Counted from the first letter of the stretch, positions 11,284 to 22,910 are shown. The stretch is DNA of 64,000 bases from Pinus tabuliformis (GCA_031772625.1 CM062814.1:367979781-368043780); one strand, 5' to 3'. Numbers and translations: made by a program. Notes: generated by a model from the letters alone, not told the origin.

Positions 11284-14200
11284 CAATGGTTTCTAAGAGA
11301 ATAGAATCCCAGGACACTGATGGTGTTGTAGCTGGAACATCAATTGAACATATTTCCTCTAACATGCCAATCTATGAAGATACAAAGTTGTATCTGAAAA
11401 AGTACATCAAACTGAAGTGGAAAGAGGTGAATGAACAATTCATATGTAGTTTTTGGGAATACCTTGAAGACCGCCTGGTGTATGTGAACATTCATAAGTC
11501 CAACATATACTGAATTTCATGTAGATGCCCCACGTTCCCATGTGCGGATATGATTCACTGTATCATCTCTCACACTAAGCCCGAGACGATGACCTTGAGC
11601 AGTGTTAGTGGGATGAATCTTGCAAAGAGACTACAATGAGATGTATTAGATGAATGAGCCCATGACTATCATGACTCCTCCATTCAGCTTGCCCAACAAC
11701 AGAGGCCACTCCAAAGACATTCTAAAGGATTGGGTAAAGGAGCTATCTCGTTTCAAGATGAGCCCTAATCAGATCTATAAGAATAAAATATTGAGGAAGG
11801 CATGCCAATACTTGGTCATATTCGCATGCTGACTGAGTGGCCAAGTGAGCACTAAGACCTTCCCTCAGACTTGGGTGGTCATGTTGGACAAACTAGTTAG
11901 ATAAGGAAGTCCATACAACTGGTGTAGCATACTATCTTATCAGCTGAAGGAGCACGTCATGAAGGCTCGACAGTCACCCGAAGGCATGCACACAGAGATT
12001 TACATGTCCGCCTACATTCTAGATGCAGTCTATGCTCGACATAAATTCTCGGTCTTAGAGTGGTCATGGTCACTGGGGAAGATTGTTGTGAGCACATATT
12101 TCAAGTTATTGTCCAAGTGCAGCTTCAAAGGAGTGATCATACAACTTTTCGACCATCTTGTCACCCCATTGTACAGGTTGATATTCGAATAGGATCCACC
12201 CTGAATGTCAGAAGAAATGATGAAGGCATTGTTAGGCATTGTGGATTGGTATGCCTCACTAGATGACATGTTCATCAATGTGTTCAGTGTGAAGAAGCCT
12301 CTGCATGTTCTGCCAAAGTTTGCTTTGGAAGTGTTTGTCATGTAGGAAGTAGCATATCATATCTCAATAGGATTACCAGTTAGGTTGCAATGGAAGAATA
12401 AGGCACCTTGGCTCACTCTTCCATTGCGGATTTATTTATATGAGATCAAGAGCATCAATCAAATAGATGTTTAAGTTGAACAAATGAAGAAGTACATGTT
12501 CGGCCTCCGAAGCTTCAACCCGTATGACCCAAATTGTGTTATGAAGGATCACTGCATAAAAGTTCAGTTCAATTGGATCCATGGGGTATGTCATTGGGCC
12601 GAGGAGGACTCATGAAGGTATTTCTTCAATTCCTAAAAACCCAATGAACAGGTTAGTTTCACTGTAAGAGTGGTTAGCACAACATCGTGAATCAACATCA
12701 TGGATAACACCAACAGTAGCAACAGCACCAAAAACAACGGAGCCAAGCATACTTTCATGTGACAAAGGGAAGAGAAATATTGTCAATCGCATGGAGGAGG
12801 AACAAATATGCAAGTTTCAAGCATGTCCACTTGTAGAACAAGTAGCTTAGGCTATTCAGGAAAAGAGGCAGCAACACAACAGGCTTATCATGTAAAGGCA
12901 TAGGGAGAAGAAGAAAATGGGAGAAGCAGAGAAGGAGTGGCATGAGCAGAGAGAGAAACTGTAGAAAGAACAAGATTTGTGCCAACATGAGAATGAAGTG
13001 CAGCAACAACAGATTCAGTAGGGGGTGCATCACATGCAGACAGATGAAGCAGCACCTATACATGTGGTTGATTCTTCTAAACAGGTGGCATTAGGTGAAT
13101 AGGGTGAGCCCTAATAGGGGAAATATTTTGCTCACGAGATAGAACAAGCTCTTGAACAGTTCGATGCAGACATGGAGCAACTGGAGTTAGAACATGATAC
13201 CAACCTCATGCCTCACCACAGAGAGGTCGACTTGCCTGCTTCAATGCATCCAGATGATGAGAAAGTCTCGAATGACCAAGGAGAAACTGAGATGCTTGGT
13301 GCTCAGCCAAAGGAAGAGATGCGCAACAACGACTCTGATGAATCTCAACATAGAGTTGTGCAGTTTGACATAGTACCAACTTTGGAGGACCGAACATCCC
13401 CTGCAAAAGTTGAAGAACAAGTGATTGTGGTCGTTGTGCAGAATGACTCAGCTTCTTTGGCCGATGCAACTAGAGTGTATGCATAAGCCACTAGATTTAG
13501 TGTTCACTTCCTCATAGCTGAGAATGAGAAAATGGTGAAGGAACTATAGGTTTTTGAGCAGGGAGGACACTTGGTGACAATGTCTATTTGAGATGAACTG
13601 AAGAAGGAAATACTAGATGAAGTATTGTCCTTGGACACTTTGATGTGAGCATTGTACTCCAAATTTGGTACCGTGGATAAAGTAGTCATTCATCTTTACG
13701 ATTGGCACCATCGATGTGTGAGAAGAGCTCGTATATTGAAGAACATACATGCTGTCGTTGAAAACATGTAGACATGGACGATGAAGTACACGAGAGCCCG
13801 CCTTCATTTACCCAAGATGATGAGGGCCAATGTGGTTGAGCTGCAAGCATGTATCCGGAGTCAGATCCAGAATGATAAGGACGTACCGCAATTCATCGCT
13901 GGCATACGCTTCCCATGCACAAGTATTCAAGAGCATGGAGGTAGATGTGATTCCATCACTTGGGACTCTCACCTAAGCAAAGACCAAGAAGCAAGTCCAA
14001 TAGGAGCTTGGCTCGTACTTCGACAAGTTGATGCACGTCGACACTAGTCCAGACTTTCCTATCAGTACAGACATCATGCACAAGTATGTTGCTGGTCTAG
14101 CAACATTGAGGACAATGGTGCACTTTCTTTCAGATGATTTGTACAGAGGAGCCCAAGTAGTGTACCTAGATTCCATGGATGCAAGGTCTAGGTTCCAGAC

Positions 14201-14290
14201 AGATGTCACAGCAAAACACATAGACACTATCAAAGACTACCAATCTTGGCACCAATATGTCATGATTGATTAGCATGAGGATGTCGAGAA
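11284..14290 (+). pseudogene. Internal coding region of giant LTR copy 1, unknown product
   Basis: A broken coding region begins near the ATG of MVSKRIESQDTD. Recognisable blocks are YLKKYIKLKWKEVNEQF (about 11390-11440), EIYMSAYILDAVYARHKFSV (about 11995-12055) and an ALPKF-like block near 12310. An acidic and Gln-rich part follows (about 12800-13490), then a helical C-terminal part (about 13770-14040). Blocks in the same order occur in 55580-58733, including EFYMSPYLVDVV, HALPKF and a coiled coil. I do not recognise the protein family with certainty; it resembles plant-transposon ORFs outside gag-pol. The copy is multiply disrupted and treated as a fossil. Confidence 0.5.
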
Positions 14291-15360
14291 GTTGGACTTA
14301 TATAGTTGTCTAAGTCATAATGGTGTCTAGTTTTGCTTATTCAAGCCGTTATTCACATGGGTACATGTGCATTGTAATGTTAAGCCATGTCAAGTGTAAT
14401 TCAAGTGTCAAGAGTGAATGTAACACTCATAGGGTAGGTGAAGTGTCATGAGGGTATTTGAATGGTCACAAAGGAGAATGTCAAGGGTCACCCCACCCTT
14501 TGCTACAAATAGTCCCTCATAACTCATTGTAAAGGCTTTTGGTTAGCCAAGCTTCTACTAAGACTATCTTGATGAAGGCTTCGATAGTATTATAACACGC
14601 CTTGGCTTCTCCACTACACGAAGCTAGTACATCACTTTGGAGAAGGTGAATGTGGTTGTAACATTCCACTGATGGGGCAAGCAGGTTTACATAATGTATT
14701 GTATGATTGTGACTTACACTTCTTTAATAATAAGACCCAGCATATTGTCATGCATATGTTGTTATTGTAGTTGGATTGTTCCGGTTTCCTTAATGATATA
14801 TGTTATTTAACTTTCGTACTTTTATATGAACTGATTTGTATGCATTTATATGAATCTTATTTTTAATGTGTTTCATATGTTGTTAATGTTGTCACCATCC
14901 ATGTCAACTGCTCTGGCGGACGTCAGACAAACCTTTCTCATGAACCTCGCTATATCAACCATCACACTCATCTCGGACTGATCCGTGAGTGTTGTTTGTG
15001 TTATATTACCTTGTTGTTGTGACTGCCGCATTCGAGTGGACTTCTTCGCTGGAAGTTATGCATGTTCCTTGTGTGGTGTGTTCCTAGCTGAGTTGGGACT
15101 GATCCCTTTTAACCTGGAACTCACCTTCACCTTCCTCTCCCTTCGAAGTGTTGGAACCTCTTCTAGACATTCCTTGACTTGCTGTATCAATCACACCCTT
15201 GCTACTGACAGAGTTATCTTACTTGCCTGTGTGTGAAATCGCAGTCAAGGCATTACCTTACGACCCATTGCTCGAACTCCTACACCAAATAGTCTGAGGT
15301 ATAATTGGTACTTCTTACCGGGGAGATCCCCTTGACATGTTGGCAGGTCCAACACCATCA
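14291..15360 (+). promoter_or_regulatory. 3' portion of giant LTR copy 1 with promoter-like segment
   Basis: After the coding remnant the sequence matches 58740-59664, with a shared AAGGGTCAC block followed by a TATA-like CTACAAATAG (about 14510) where copy 2 has CCTATAAATG. An LTR would be expected to start transcription here, giving R and U5 to the right. The shared GGAGATCCCCTTGAC block lies at 15321-15335 and the CATCA end at 15356-15360. Confidence 0.45.
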
Positions 15361-16566
15361 ACACTACCTTAAATTCTAAACATATTTTTAAAGTCATATA
15401 ATAACCAATATTATTTATGATTAAAAACTTTAATATAGTTTAATTATTAGTCGATAGTATAAATAGTAATTATAATTGTATAGAATGAAAATTATAAATA
15501 TAATTTAATTATTAATAGAATTTATAAATAGTAATTATTACTTATTATTTCTAAATACTATGATAAATTCGAAGAGGAATCCAACAACATGTTTCCATGA
15601 CTCTATTTGAGCACCATAAGCCAAAAACGCTTTGACATCTAGCATAATAGGTAGATAGGAGAAGGAATGACAAACAAAAGGCATGGTGCATCCATATATG
15701 GTTGGACGTTTTTGCAAGGAGCCTAAAGCCATTATAACTAACATCTGGGTTTTCCAACTTAGACATTTTTGTGACTCTACAAATAACTTGGTTTTACCAA
15801 ATTAAATACAAGTATGGAATTGTTTCAATCCAACAACATAATAATTTTACATTATGATTGTACTACTTCAAAAAACTTTGTGATTTTGTAAAATTATTTG
15901 GACTAAAGAATATTAACTATGAACAACAAACTTTTAAAATTATGGTTAATTGAAGGTTAATAAAATAAAACTCAATGCTTTATGCACATAAAATTCAAAA
16001 GTAACACTTATACCTTGCCCATTCTTTTGATTACCTCACTCTCGATCACCCCCAATGAATGCTTTGTTTTTGTAGCTGTGTTTATGCTAAACAAGAGTAT
16101 CGAAAATGTAGCCTTTGTTCAAATGTGGAAATGAATCCATAGCTTTAAAAATTCAATCACTAAACTAGCTATTCAATCACTAAACTAGCAGGCGCAAAAA
16201 CTAGCTATGTTTCCTTATTTATTAATGGCTTGACAAAATAATTTCTTGAAGTTTGTTACCATATTATAATGAGGTTTGGATGGTCATGGAAAGTAAAGCA
16301 ATTGTTCAAAAACTTTTCATAGATGATGAATGGAGAGTTCATCTCAAGGGAAAATTCCTTCTAGATGCAATTTCACCACTGAAGAAACCATACGGTAGGA
16401 ACTTTTTGGGACACTTTAGGGCAATGACATTTTAGGACATCATGGCATGGGATTCTTGCAGTTGGTGATTTCTCCTGGCATGCCTCAATTATTTTTTCCT
16501 ACTGTCAAGGTCAATGTTGCACAAGAGCGATGACTTCCATGATGTGGCATTAGTATTGGATGGGTT
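15361..16566. other. AT-rich DNA, no gene recognised
   Basis: Mostly AT-rich sequence (15380-15560 is nearly all A and T). Short open frames on the minus strand at 15538-15766 and on the plus strand at 16253-16435 have gene-like composition. I cannot tie them to a family and do not call them genes. They may be decayed coding sequence next to the PPR relic. Confidence 0.4.
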
Positions 16567-16975
16567 ATGGGTTTGCACATGCAACTAATTTTTCCAAATA
16601 CGAGAGTGTCAAATGCTCACAGAATGTTTGTTGAATTGTATGAACAAGATGTACACTTGTGGACTGTGATGATTGTAGTTTATTTTGGTAGTATAGACAA
16701 AGCATGTGTTGTGTTTGTAAATCATCAACAAGATGTGGTGTTTTGGACTGTGATGACCGCAACCTATACCTAGAGTAGGCAGGAAGAACAAGACCTGAAA
16801 AAGTTTATACTGTGTGCACCAATTCAACAACCTTGGAAAGAGTCATGCTAGTAGAGATCTCTCTTATAAACTAGTATGCCAAAGGCGATGCTAAAACAGG
16901 CATATCATGCAATATATTTGACATAATGCCTCAACGGGACATAGTAGCTTGGGATTTGTATAGAGCAATGGCTCC
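16567..16975 (+). pseudogene. PPR (pentatricopeptide repeat) pseudogene fragment
   Basis: Translation shows degenerate PPR units of the plant PLS type: AHRMFVELYEQDVHLWTVMI, then KACVVFVNHQQDVVFWTVMT, and further on GISCNIFDIMPQRDIVAWD. The pattern A-x-x-[VIM]-F-x-x-[MLH]-x-x-[RQ]-D-[VI]-x-x-W is diagnostic. Intact plant PPR proteins bind organelle RNA and act in editing, splicing or stability. Only about three repeats remain. The frame changes between the second and third units, there is an in-frame stop in the remnant of the third unit's leading helix, and there is no start, targeting peptide or E/DYW domain. It is a host gene relic with no sign of function. Confidence 0.75.
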
Positions 16976-17039
16976 TACTCTTGGCCCAATTTTTCTTACA
17001 TCTAGTGGAGGGCCTATAGAAACCAAATCTACATCTATA

Positions 17040-18770
17040 TTTGGTAAAGCAAGGAATAACAACTACAGATTGATTACAATCCCAATATTTTTCAGGCCTT
17101 TTAATGGAACGACTCTCTACACCAAGGTGAAAGTAGTTAATTTAGTGTCCATTCTCACTATCCGACTTCAAGAACATAGAAGAATCCTTGTTGCTTTTTT
17201 GTAATTTCTTCACAAAGGAAGGAAACTTAATGATTATGGCATCACCAAGGATGCTTTAGCCTGTCTCATTGTAAGCTTAATTTGGGGTGCCAAGGGAAAG
17301 GGGGATTGTTCTACTTCTAAGCCGATGCATTTCAAGGTTGCCCTCAAGCAAAGACCCAACTCTCCAACACATAAGGATCTCTTAGGTCCAACATTTGTAG
17401 TAGATAAATCTATGGACAACCAATCTCTTGAAGTGAAAAATGTTGGTACTAAAAAAGGGTGGCAAATTATCTAAAGCAATTATTTTCCATTTTAACAAAT
17501 TCTTTCCCTCGGCATATACTATCCATGAATTGATATATCAAAGATAACCTTAGAAAATAGAGTTGATATTTTGCTCAATTGTATTTTTTGTGGCATTCTT
17601 AAAAAATTTAGAGGACATGCATAATTCTTTTTACCAAAATACTTGGTTTTCGGGATAAGTCGTTCTATCAATGCAACTATGGTTCCCAGATTTCAATCCT
17701 CTTAATATGAAGTCTCTGGATACTCTAATATTTGTAGGGCTACCTAACTTACACATCCATATAATCCAGCCTAAAACCTTAGAATATGTGGGTGATTTAA
17801 TGGGAAACTTCATCAAAATAGATAGTGAAAGGATTTCAAAAGGAATTCTCACATATGTTCACATATGAGTTGAAGTTGACCTCAATGAAATGTTATCGAG
17901 AGAAACCCTAGTCAAGTGGATGGATAAGGTGTATTGATAACCATTGGTCTATGAAAATATTTCTTTTTGATGCAAGGCTTGTCAACAATCTAGCCACCTT
18001 CATAATGCATGTCCCTTCTTAAAATGGGCTTCTCTCCCAAAAGAGTTTAAGAAAAACAATCATGGTTGGTGGCATTTGAAGGAATTAAAAGGATCCAATA
18101 ATATTATAGTTTAGAAGAGGGGAAATGCCAAGCAACATAAGACATCTACTGACAACTAAACTCCTATAGACTCATCTCATAATGACAGTAACTCATCCAT
18201 AATTGTGTTTGCAATAAGTGTATAACAATGAACCCACACATCAAATCATTTGTATAGTGAGAAGGAAATGACAATTATGGTTGACTCTATCTCATGATGA
18301 AAGTATCTCATCCATAATTGTGTTTGAAGTAAGTGTTCGACAATGAATCCACACATCAAATCATCCATATATTTACAAGGAAATGACAAATATGGTTGAA
18401 CTCCTATAGATTCAACTCATAATGAAAGTAACTCATCCATAATTGTGTTTGCAATAAGCGTATAAAAATGAACCTGTGCATGAAATCATTCATATAATTA
18501 CAAGGAAATGACAAATATGGTTGAACCTATGTCAACAAAAATATCCCATAAAAATGATGACAGAACTCCATCTTCAAGTGTTCTTGATAACTCTCTAGAT
18601 TGAATTGATGTACTCAAGAGAACAAGGAAAAAGGAAAAACCCATGATCTATCCTAAGATTTGATACTAGGAATGTAGTTGGATGTATTGTAATTATTAGT
18701 TATGAATAAGTGTTGTAATCTATTTTCATTCTTTTTGAAGTAATAGAATTTAATTTAAAAAAAATATATA
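17040..18770 (+). pseudogene. LINE-type ORF1 relic: DUF4283 domain plus CCHC zinc knuckle
   Basis: The best block (17671-17868) encodes SMQLWFPDFNPLNMKSLDTL, VGLPNLHIHIIQPKTLEYVG and FIKIDSERISKGILTYVHI, a DUF4283 domain as found in plant L1-type ORF1 and related proteins. A CCHC knuckle CKACQQSSHLHNAC (C-x2-C-x4-H-x4-C) follows near 17970-18012. Upstream, 17290-17470 is open and rich in Lys and Ser. The relic has several stops and frame changes. It ends near 18620 with a basic KRTRKKEKP tail, then a short AT-rich 3' part and an A-rich tract (about 18755-18770). No endonuclease or reverse transcriptase ORF2 follows. It could be an internally deleted LINE or a retroposed DUF4283 gene. Confidence 0.65.
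18158..18525 (+). repeat. Three tandem units of about 120 bp
   Basis: A unit containing CTCATCCATAATTGTGTTTG and GGAAATGACAAATATGGTTG occurs three times (about 18158-18278, 18279-18394 and 18395-18525). The units differ by scattered substitutions, so the array is not recent. It lies between the zinc knuckle and the basic tail of the DUF4283 relic and may have been part of its coding sequence. Confidence 0.8.
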
Positions 18771-18794
18771 TTATTTATAAAAATATATATTTTA

Positions 18795-18875
18795 GTATAT
18801 AAACACATTTTTTATTTCAACTTGTGAACGTTATATTAAATTACATATATCATATTTCACAGTTTTTATAGTTCC
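18795..18875 (+). repeat. AT-rich repeat shared with 52660-52735
   Basis: The sequence TTTTATTTCAACTTGTGAAC followed by TTATATTAAATTA is matched at about 52660-52735 with scattered differences. Together with the 24219-24505 versus 52745-53012 match, it suggests one dispersed repeat whose two parts are now separated here by the laccase relic and the minus-strand LTR element. Confidence 0.55.
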
Positions 18876-18895
18876 TTTCATGGTGCATATGGGAA

Positions 18896-19408
18896 TCTCG
18901 AGTGGCTTTACTTAGATTCAACTATACAGGGGACGATATGCCCAAATAACTTTGGGCTCTTGACTCTCGACAGAAGTGAGAGTTGTCACATACAATACAA
19001 CTGGTCTATCACGGAACAAACATATCTGTACCAGAAAACCAGATAGTTACGAATTTTAGGTGATGGGACAAGATTTCGAGAACTATAACCCAAAGACGCC
19101 TAAGTTTAATCTGATTGATCCTCTACCACGCAACAGAGTAATCGCTCCAGTAAGATGGGTGGGTTGCCATAAGATTCAAAGCCAAAAATCCAGGTATATA
19201 TATAGAAACGCATTTGCTCTTTAATTTTATTATTATCATATTGAATTTATTCCCAAATTACAGCTTCATTTTAAGTGAAAATTACCTTCGTTCTTTAGAC
19301 AAGAGTGTGGGTTCTACACTACCATTTAGAAGACTGTTGTGTGTGAGTAACGGTTGCGGTCCTTTGCCATGATTGGAGTCTCGCCCTGCAAAATTTCACA
19401 AGTGCTAG
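18896..19408 (+). pseudogene. Laccase (multicopper oxidase) pseudogene, last two exons
   Basis: The penultimate exon (about 18896-19193) encodes FNYTGDDMP, HGTNISVPEN, GQDFENYNPKTPKFNLIDP and GWVAIRFKAKNP. These are hallmarks of plant laccases (FNYTGN, QGTN, VGQGFGNFDP, FNLVDP, GGWVAIRFKADNPG). It ends in CCAG followed by GTATATATA, exactly at the laccase intron site after NPG. After a 109-bp intron the last exon (19303-19408) encodes VWVLHYHLE and a C-terminus ending FHKC-stop. The T1 copper cysteine of HCH is replaced by tyrosine, the HPxHxHG copper motif is missing, about a dozen residues are lost after HLE, frames shift, and the acceptor reads AA instead of AG. Laccases oxidise monolignols in cell walls. 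The retained intron shows a DNA-level duplicate, not a retrocopy. Confidence 0.85.
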
Positions 19409-19712
19409 GTAGGGAAGGAAATATCAAAATACTTCACGAAGTACAAGGATCTGATCGGTCTCGATTTAAAATGTACGACCATTAGTGGCATAGTTAAAAT
19501 AAGCCGCAAACATGAACGTGAACTGTTTTTTATAGGCTAGGATTGTCTTTTCTTTGGTAAGGACAGTCCTTTTGAATATTCAATTCATGTAAGCTTTTAT
19601 TAAATAAATTTTCATAGGAAGGAGAATTTATTTATTTATTTTTTATAAAATTGGAATGGAAATATTTTTATATGCCATATTTTTTTTATTTTTTATTTTT
19701 TAATAAAATTGG
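19409..19712. other. AT-rich flank of the minus-strand element
   Basis: No gene seen. The stretch near 19590-19680 (TTTTATTAAAT, then AAAATTGGAATGGAAATATT) resembles 24110-24165, on the other side of the inserted element, so a short local repeat predates the insertion. Confidence 0.5.
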
Positions 19713-19840
19713 TGTTAAACTCATAAAATGTAAACATCATATGTGAAAGATAAGCATTAGATTGCATATATTATTGAAATGACATATATTTATAGTACAT
19801 GGTGTGAGCCTTGGCTCCATAGAGGATTAGATGTCCAACA
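19713..19840 (-). repeat. 3' LTR of the minus-strand element
   Basis: 128 bp, running TGTTGGACATC to GAGTTTAACA on the minus strand. It aligns with 23857-24040 over its whole length apart from one internal gap of about 55 bp. The polypurine tract lies directly beside it at 19841-19850. Confidence 0.85.
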
Positions 19841-20449
19841 TTCCCCCACTTAATCCGAAGGGGTATGTATGAGTCCAAGAAGAGAGTTGTAATACAAAAT
19901 GTGCAAAAAATGCATGGCAACACTAGGCTCAATGTGCACTCTGAAATGTTGGTATAAGGGGGGTGGTTTAAGAATGACCACCAACACTGGAACTCTTAGT
20001 CCAGTTCTGGGAACTCTTCCAAATCTAGCATGAAGCTAAGGTATTCTGCTAGAAGAAGTGCTCTTAATATTTTTAAGAGGGAAACCTTCAACCTTGAAAG
20101 GGAGGTCTCATCCCGCATAAAAATGGAGAACCTCGACCTGAAAAGGGAGGTCTCAACATGTGATGGTTTAAGGATGACCACCAACCTTGAAATGCTTAAT
20201 GCAATTCCTGGAACTCTTCCAAAACTGGAAAGAAGCTGAAGTCTTCTCCTAGAGAAAGTGTCTCCAATTCTTTGAACAGATGTCTCAAGCCGCATATACG
20301 GTTTAAGGTTGATCACCAACCGAAGGCATGCTCAGGGGCATATTTGTTTGTGGATACAAATCTGAATTTGGTATGGCATGTTGTGGATCAGACTCACTTG
20401 ATGTGACTTTTAAGTTTGTAGATAACCATCACTTCCTCACCTATCAGAT

Positions 20450-21190
20450 ACAAGGTGAGATTATGGAGAAAACTCAACTGCAAGATTGTTCAATACTCTA
20501 GAGCAAGTTCTGATATAAAACTGAAATATCTTCTTGCCTGTTGATTCCCATTGCCAAGAAGCGATCCATCCAAGATCAATCTTTGTTCCTGCAGGAGGCT
20601 TGTTTTTAAAGCACCTATTTGAAGAATGACTAGTTTTATGACAATGCTCACATGGATGAAGATCAAAACAATTATCTTTCATATGGCCAACTTAATCACA
20701 GTGTTGACATTTAACAACTTTTGGCTGTGAATGTGGAGGAGAAGAATCTGGAACATGTGAAGGTGAACCTTCATGAAGAAACCCAACACTATGAAATTTG
20801 ATGGGCTTTGAGTAATTTGGAGTATGAAAGGACACATCCTTCTCATATCCAAGACCAATTTTGTGTTTTTTGTGGATATGCTCTTCCCAAGGTCTGATGA
20901 TTGGCTTGGGAAATGTAGACTAAAATTCTGCATCCGCATGTAGGTTTGTTGCATCATTGGGCACTGGATCAACTAAAATATTATTGACTTGTTGTTGAGG
21001 GGGTTTGTTTCAATGTTTTGAATAGAAACATGTTCGAAATGATGACTCCATTACTGTAATTCTTGCTGTTGAAGTTGAGATTCAAGTTGCAAAAAATCAA
21101 TTTTTTCATGTGCATTTCGTAGACAAGTTTGAATACCAAAAAGAGTGTCCTTGCTAATTTTAATTGTGCTTTCAATAGTAGACATGATCA
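20450..21190 (-). pseudogene. Gag-like or zinc-knuckle coding remnant in the minus-strand element
   Basis: Minus-strand translation shows an N-terminal helical part (TIKISKDTLFGIQTCLRNAH, about 21170-21110), then a Pro/Ser-rich linker and two adjacent CCHC-type knuckles. The second is CEHCHKTSHSSNRC (near 20655-20614). A first knuckle beginning CQHC lies just upstream, and CFDLHPCEHC links the two. A conserved block KIDLGWIASWQWEST follows. Double knuckles bind nucleic acid, which fits a gag-derived protein. The family is not identified; a captured host zinc-knuckle gene is the alternative. The coding region is disrupted in a few places. Confidence 0.55.
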
Positions 21191-21228
21191 AAGTTCTTAG
21201 TAAATCTACTAACCCATTAATCTTTACA

Positions 21229-21485
21229 ATTATTCAAATAACTCAAATCAAAAAATGAGAGATGTTAGTTTCTCAAGGGCGCATACATTGAGCACAATTC
21301 TTTATGTTGTGATGGCCTAATGATGAGTGATGTAATGCTAGCCAACATGATTCACCATTATTCAAATAATTAAAATCAATAAATGGAGAGATGTCAGTTT
21401 CTCAAGGGTGCATATACTGAACACAATTATTTATGTTGCGATGGCTTAACGTTGAGTGATGCAATGCTAGCCAACATACTAGCCT
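21229..21485 (+). repeat. Tandem duplication, two units of about 127 bp
   Basis: A unit containing TATTCAAATAA, GTTTCTCAAGGG and ATGCTAGCCAACAT occurs twice in direct orientation with about 10% difference. It lies inside the minus-strand element, upstream of its zinc-knuckle coding remnant. Confidence 0.8.
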
Positions 21486-22378
21486 AGGATAGTCAAAACA
21501 TAACCTTTGTCTCATCCTTTTGGAGTTACCTTTTTAATGTTGAAATAAGAATCCCTCTTGTGAAAAGCTTTCCATCTCTCTTGCTCCCAACAAAACTTTA
21601 TAAACAATATAGAATAACTCGAATTCACAGAAAATTATTTGTGCCAATAAATCTTCATGGCCATTTTCATTTCCATGCCATAAATAAAAGTTAGAAAACC
21701 AAAAAGGAAGGTTTTGGCATCATAAAGGAGATACCTGCAGACCTGTCAATCTATCAACGCTAAGGATGCAAGACAGAAAACAACTTTACCTTCCCACCAA
21801 AAAGGAATTGCAACACCAATAACCAAACTAGAATGGCTTCAGGAATTCTACATTTGTTAACATTTGAAAACTCATTGGTCCAAAGTATAAGAGATAATCA
21901 CTCCAAACATAGCTCCTCCAAACTGGAATTAATTCCGAAGAATCCACAGCAAAGAAAAAGGCGAGCCATAGAAGAAGTGGTAGAAAAAATGGCATCAACA
22001 CTAGAGAAATGCGACTCTCAAAAGCAAAGAGAAGAAGAAAACCACATGGAGCAAAACTGCATTGTCGATGGCCCGTTGTTTCAATCTCCATTGCCCCGTT
22101 TGTGGCAGCCTGTAGTTGTTGCCTATGCGGAGCGCCCATGAATTTCTCGAATGGAGAAAATTTTGGCATTTCATCACTGTCTATGCCAACGAATTACAGG
22201 CCAATTAGGGCACCTGCTCTCCTAACACACAAGTGGTGATCCTCGCCGCTGTCCCGTAGGCATGGAAGGTCTCAATTGTCACCGCGTTGTATTCCTTCCA
22301 AATCCCGTGTAGGAGAAAATCTACCCCCACAGATAGTGAACACTTCCATAATTTGGACTCTGGAAGGTATTTTCTTGG

Positions 22379-22602
22379 CCTTGTGGTGGCACTCAGTGAA
22401 TTGATCGATGGTCATAAGATCTCAAATGAATGCCATGAATCCCCATCCATAAAGGGAAATGTCAAAATTCTACTGATTATGGATGTGTCGGCCTTGTGGT
22501 GGCACTTAGTGAATTGATCCATGGTCATAAGATCTCAAATGAATGCCACGAATCCCCATCCATAAAGGGAAATGTCAAATTTTTAGGGATTATGGATGTG
22601 TG
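22379..22602 (+). repeat. Tandem duplication, two units of about 112 bp
   Basis: Two adjacent copies begin GGCCTTGTGGTGGCACT and end with ATTATGGATGTGT. They differ at only a few positions, so this duplication is younger than the one at 21229-21485. It lies inside the minus-strand element. Confidence 0.85.
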
Positions 22603-22910
22603 GATCGACGAAATACCACCCATCCAGCAACCTGCGTGGTATGGAAATCTTGCTTTCTAGAAAAGAGCATCTTCAACGTATTTACGCAGTATGGTTAACA
22701 ATCCAACACAGAGGCAGAGTATAATGACTTTTGTCAGACAACAAATTTTATTGGATCATTAGGACAAAACTGATAAGCACAAAGATGTCATAAAACCACT
22801 AGCTCAAACAATATTGAGCAGGTTAGGAACATACTAGCTCTAATACTGGATTATGCAAAAAAAAGTAACGGATCTGCAATATGGCGTTACAAAGATTGCA
22901 CTAGACCAGG

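Larger units (their letters stand above)
9634..15360 (+). repeat. Giant LTR-like block (5.7 kb) with internal coding region, copy 1
   Basis: The block is homologous from end to end with 54320-59664. Both start TGTTGTAGT followed by CACCYTCCAAAAAT, and both end GGAGATCCCCTTGAC followed by CATCA. The DNA outside both left ends is unrelated. In the second copy the right end is followed within 6 bp by a primer-binding-site-like sequence and gag, so the block behaves as an LTR. Here no gag follows and no pol precedes, so it may be a solo LTR. The 5-bp flanks (CCAAG left, ACACT right) do not match, so a clean insertion is not proven. Large LTRs of several kb are known in the Tat/Ogre group. An alternative reading is that only the last kilobase is LTR and the ORF is the 3' internal region. 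Confidence 0.6.

Noticed and set aside
15538-15766. Overlapping minus-strand open frames with gene-like composition
   Set aside because: No recognised motif, short, in AT-rich DNA, and two frames open at once; not enough to call a gene.
18900-19060. Possible alpha carbonic anhydrase similarity
   Set aside because: The wider context (GQDFENYNP, FNLIDP, GWVAIRFKAKNP, the HLE block and intron position) fits laccase far better.
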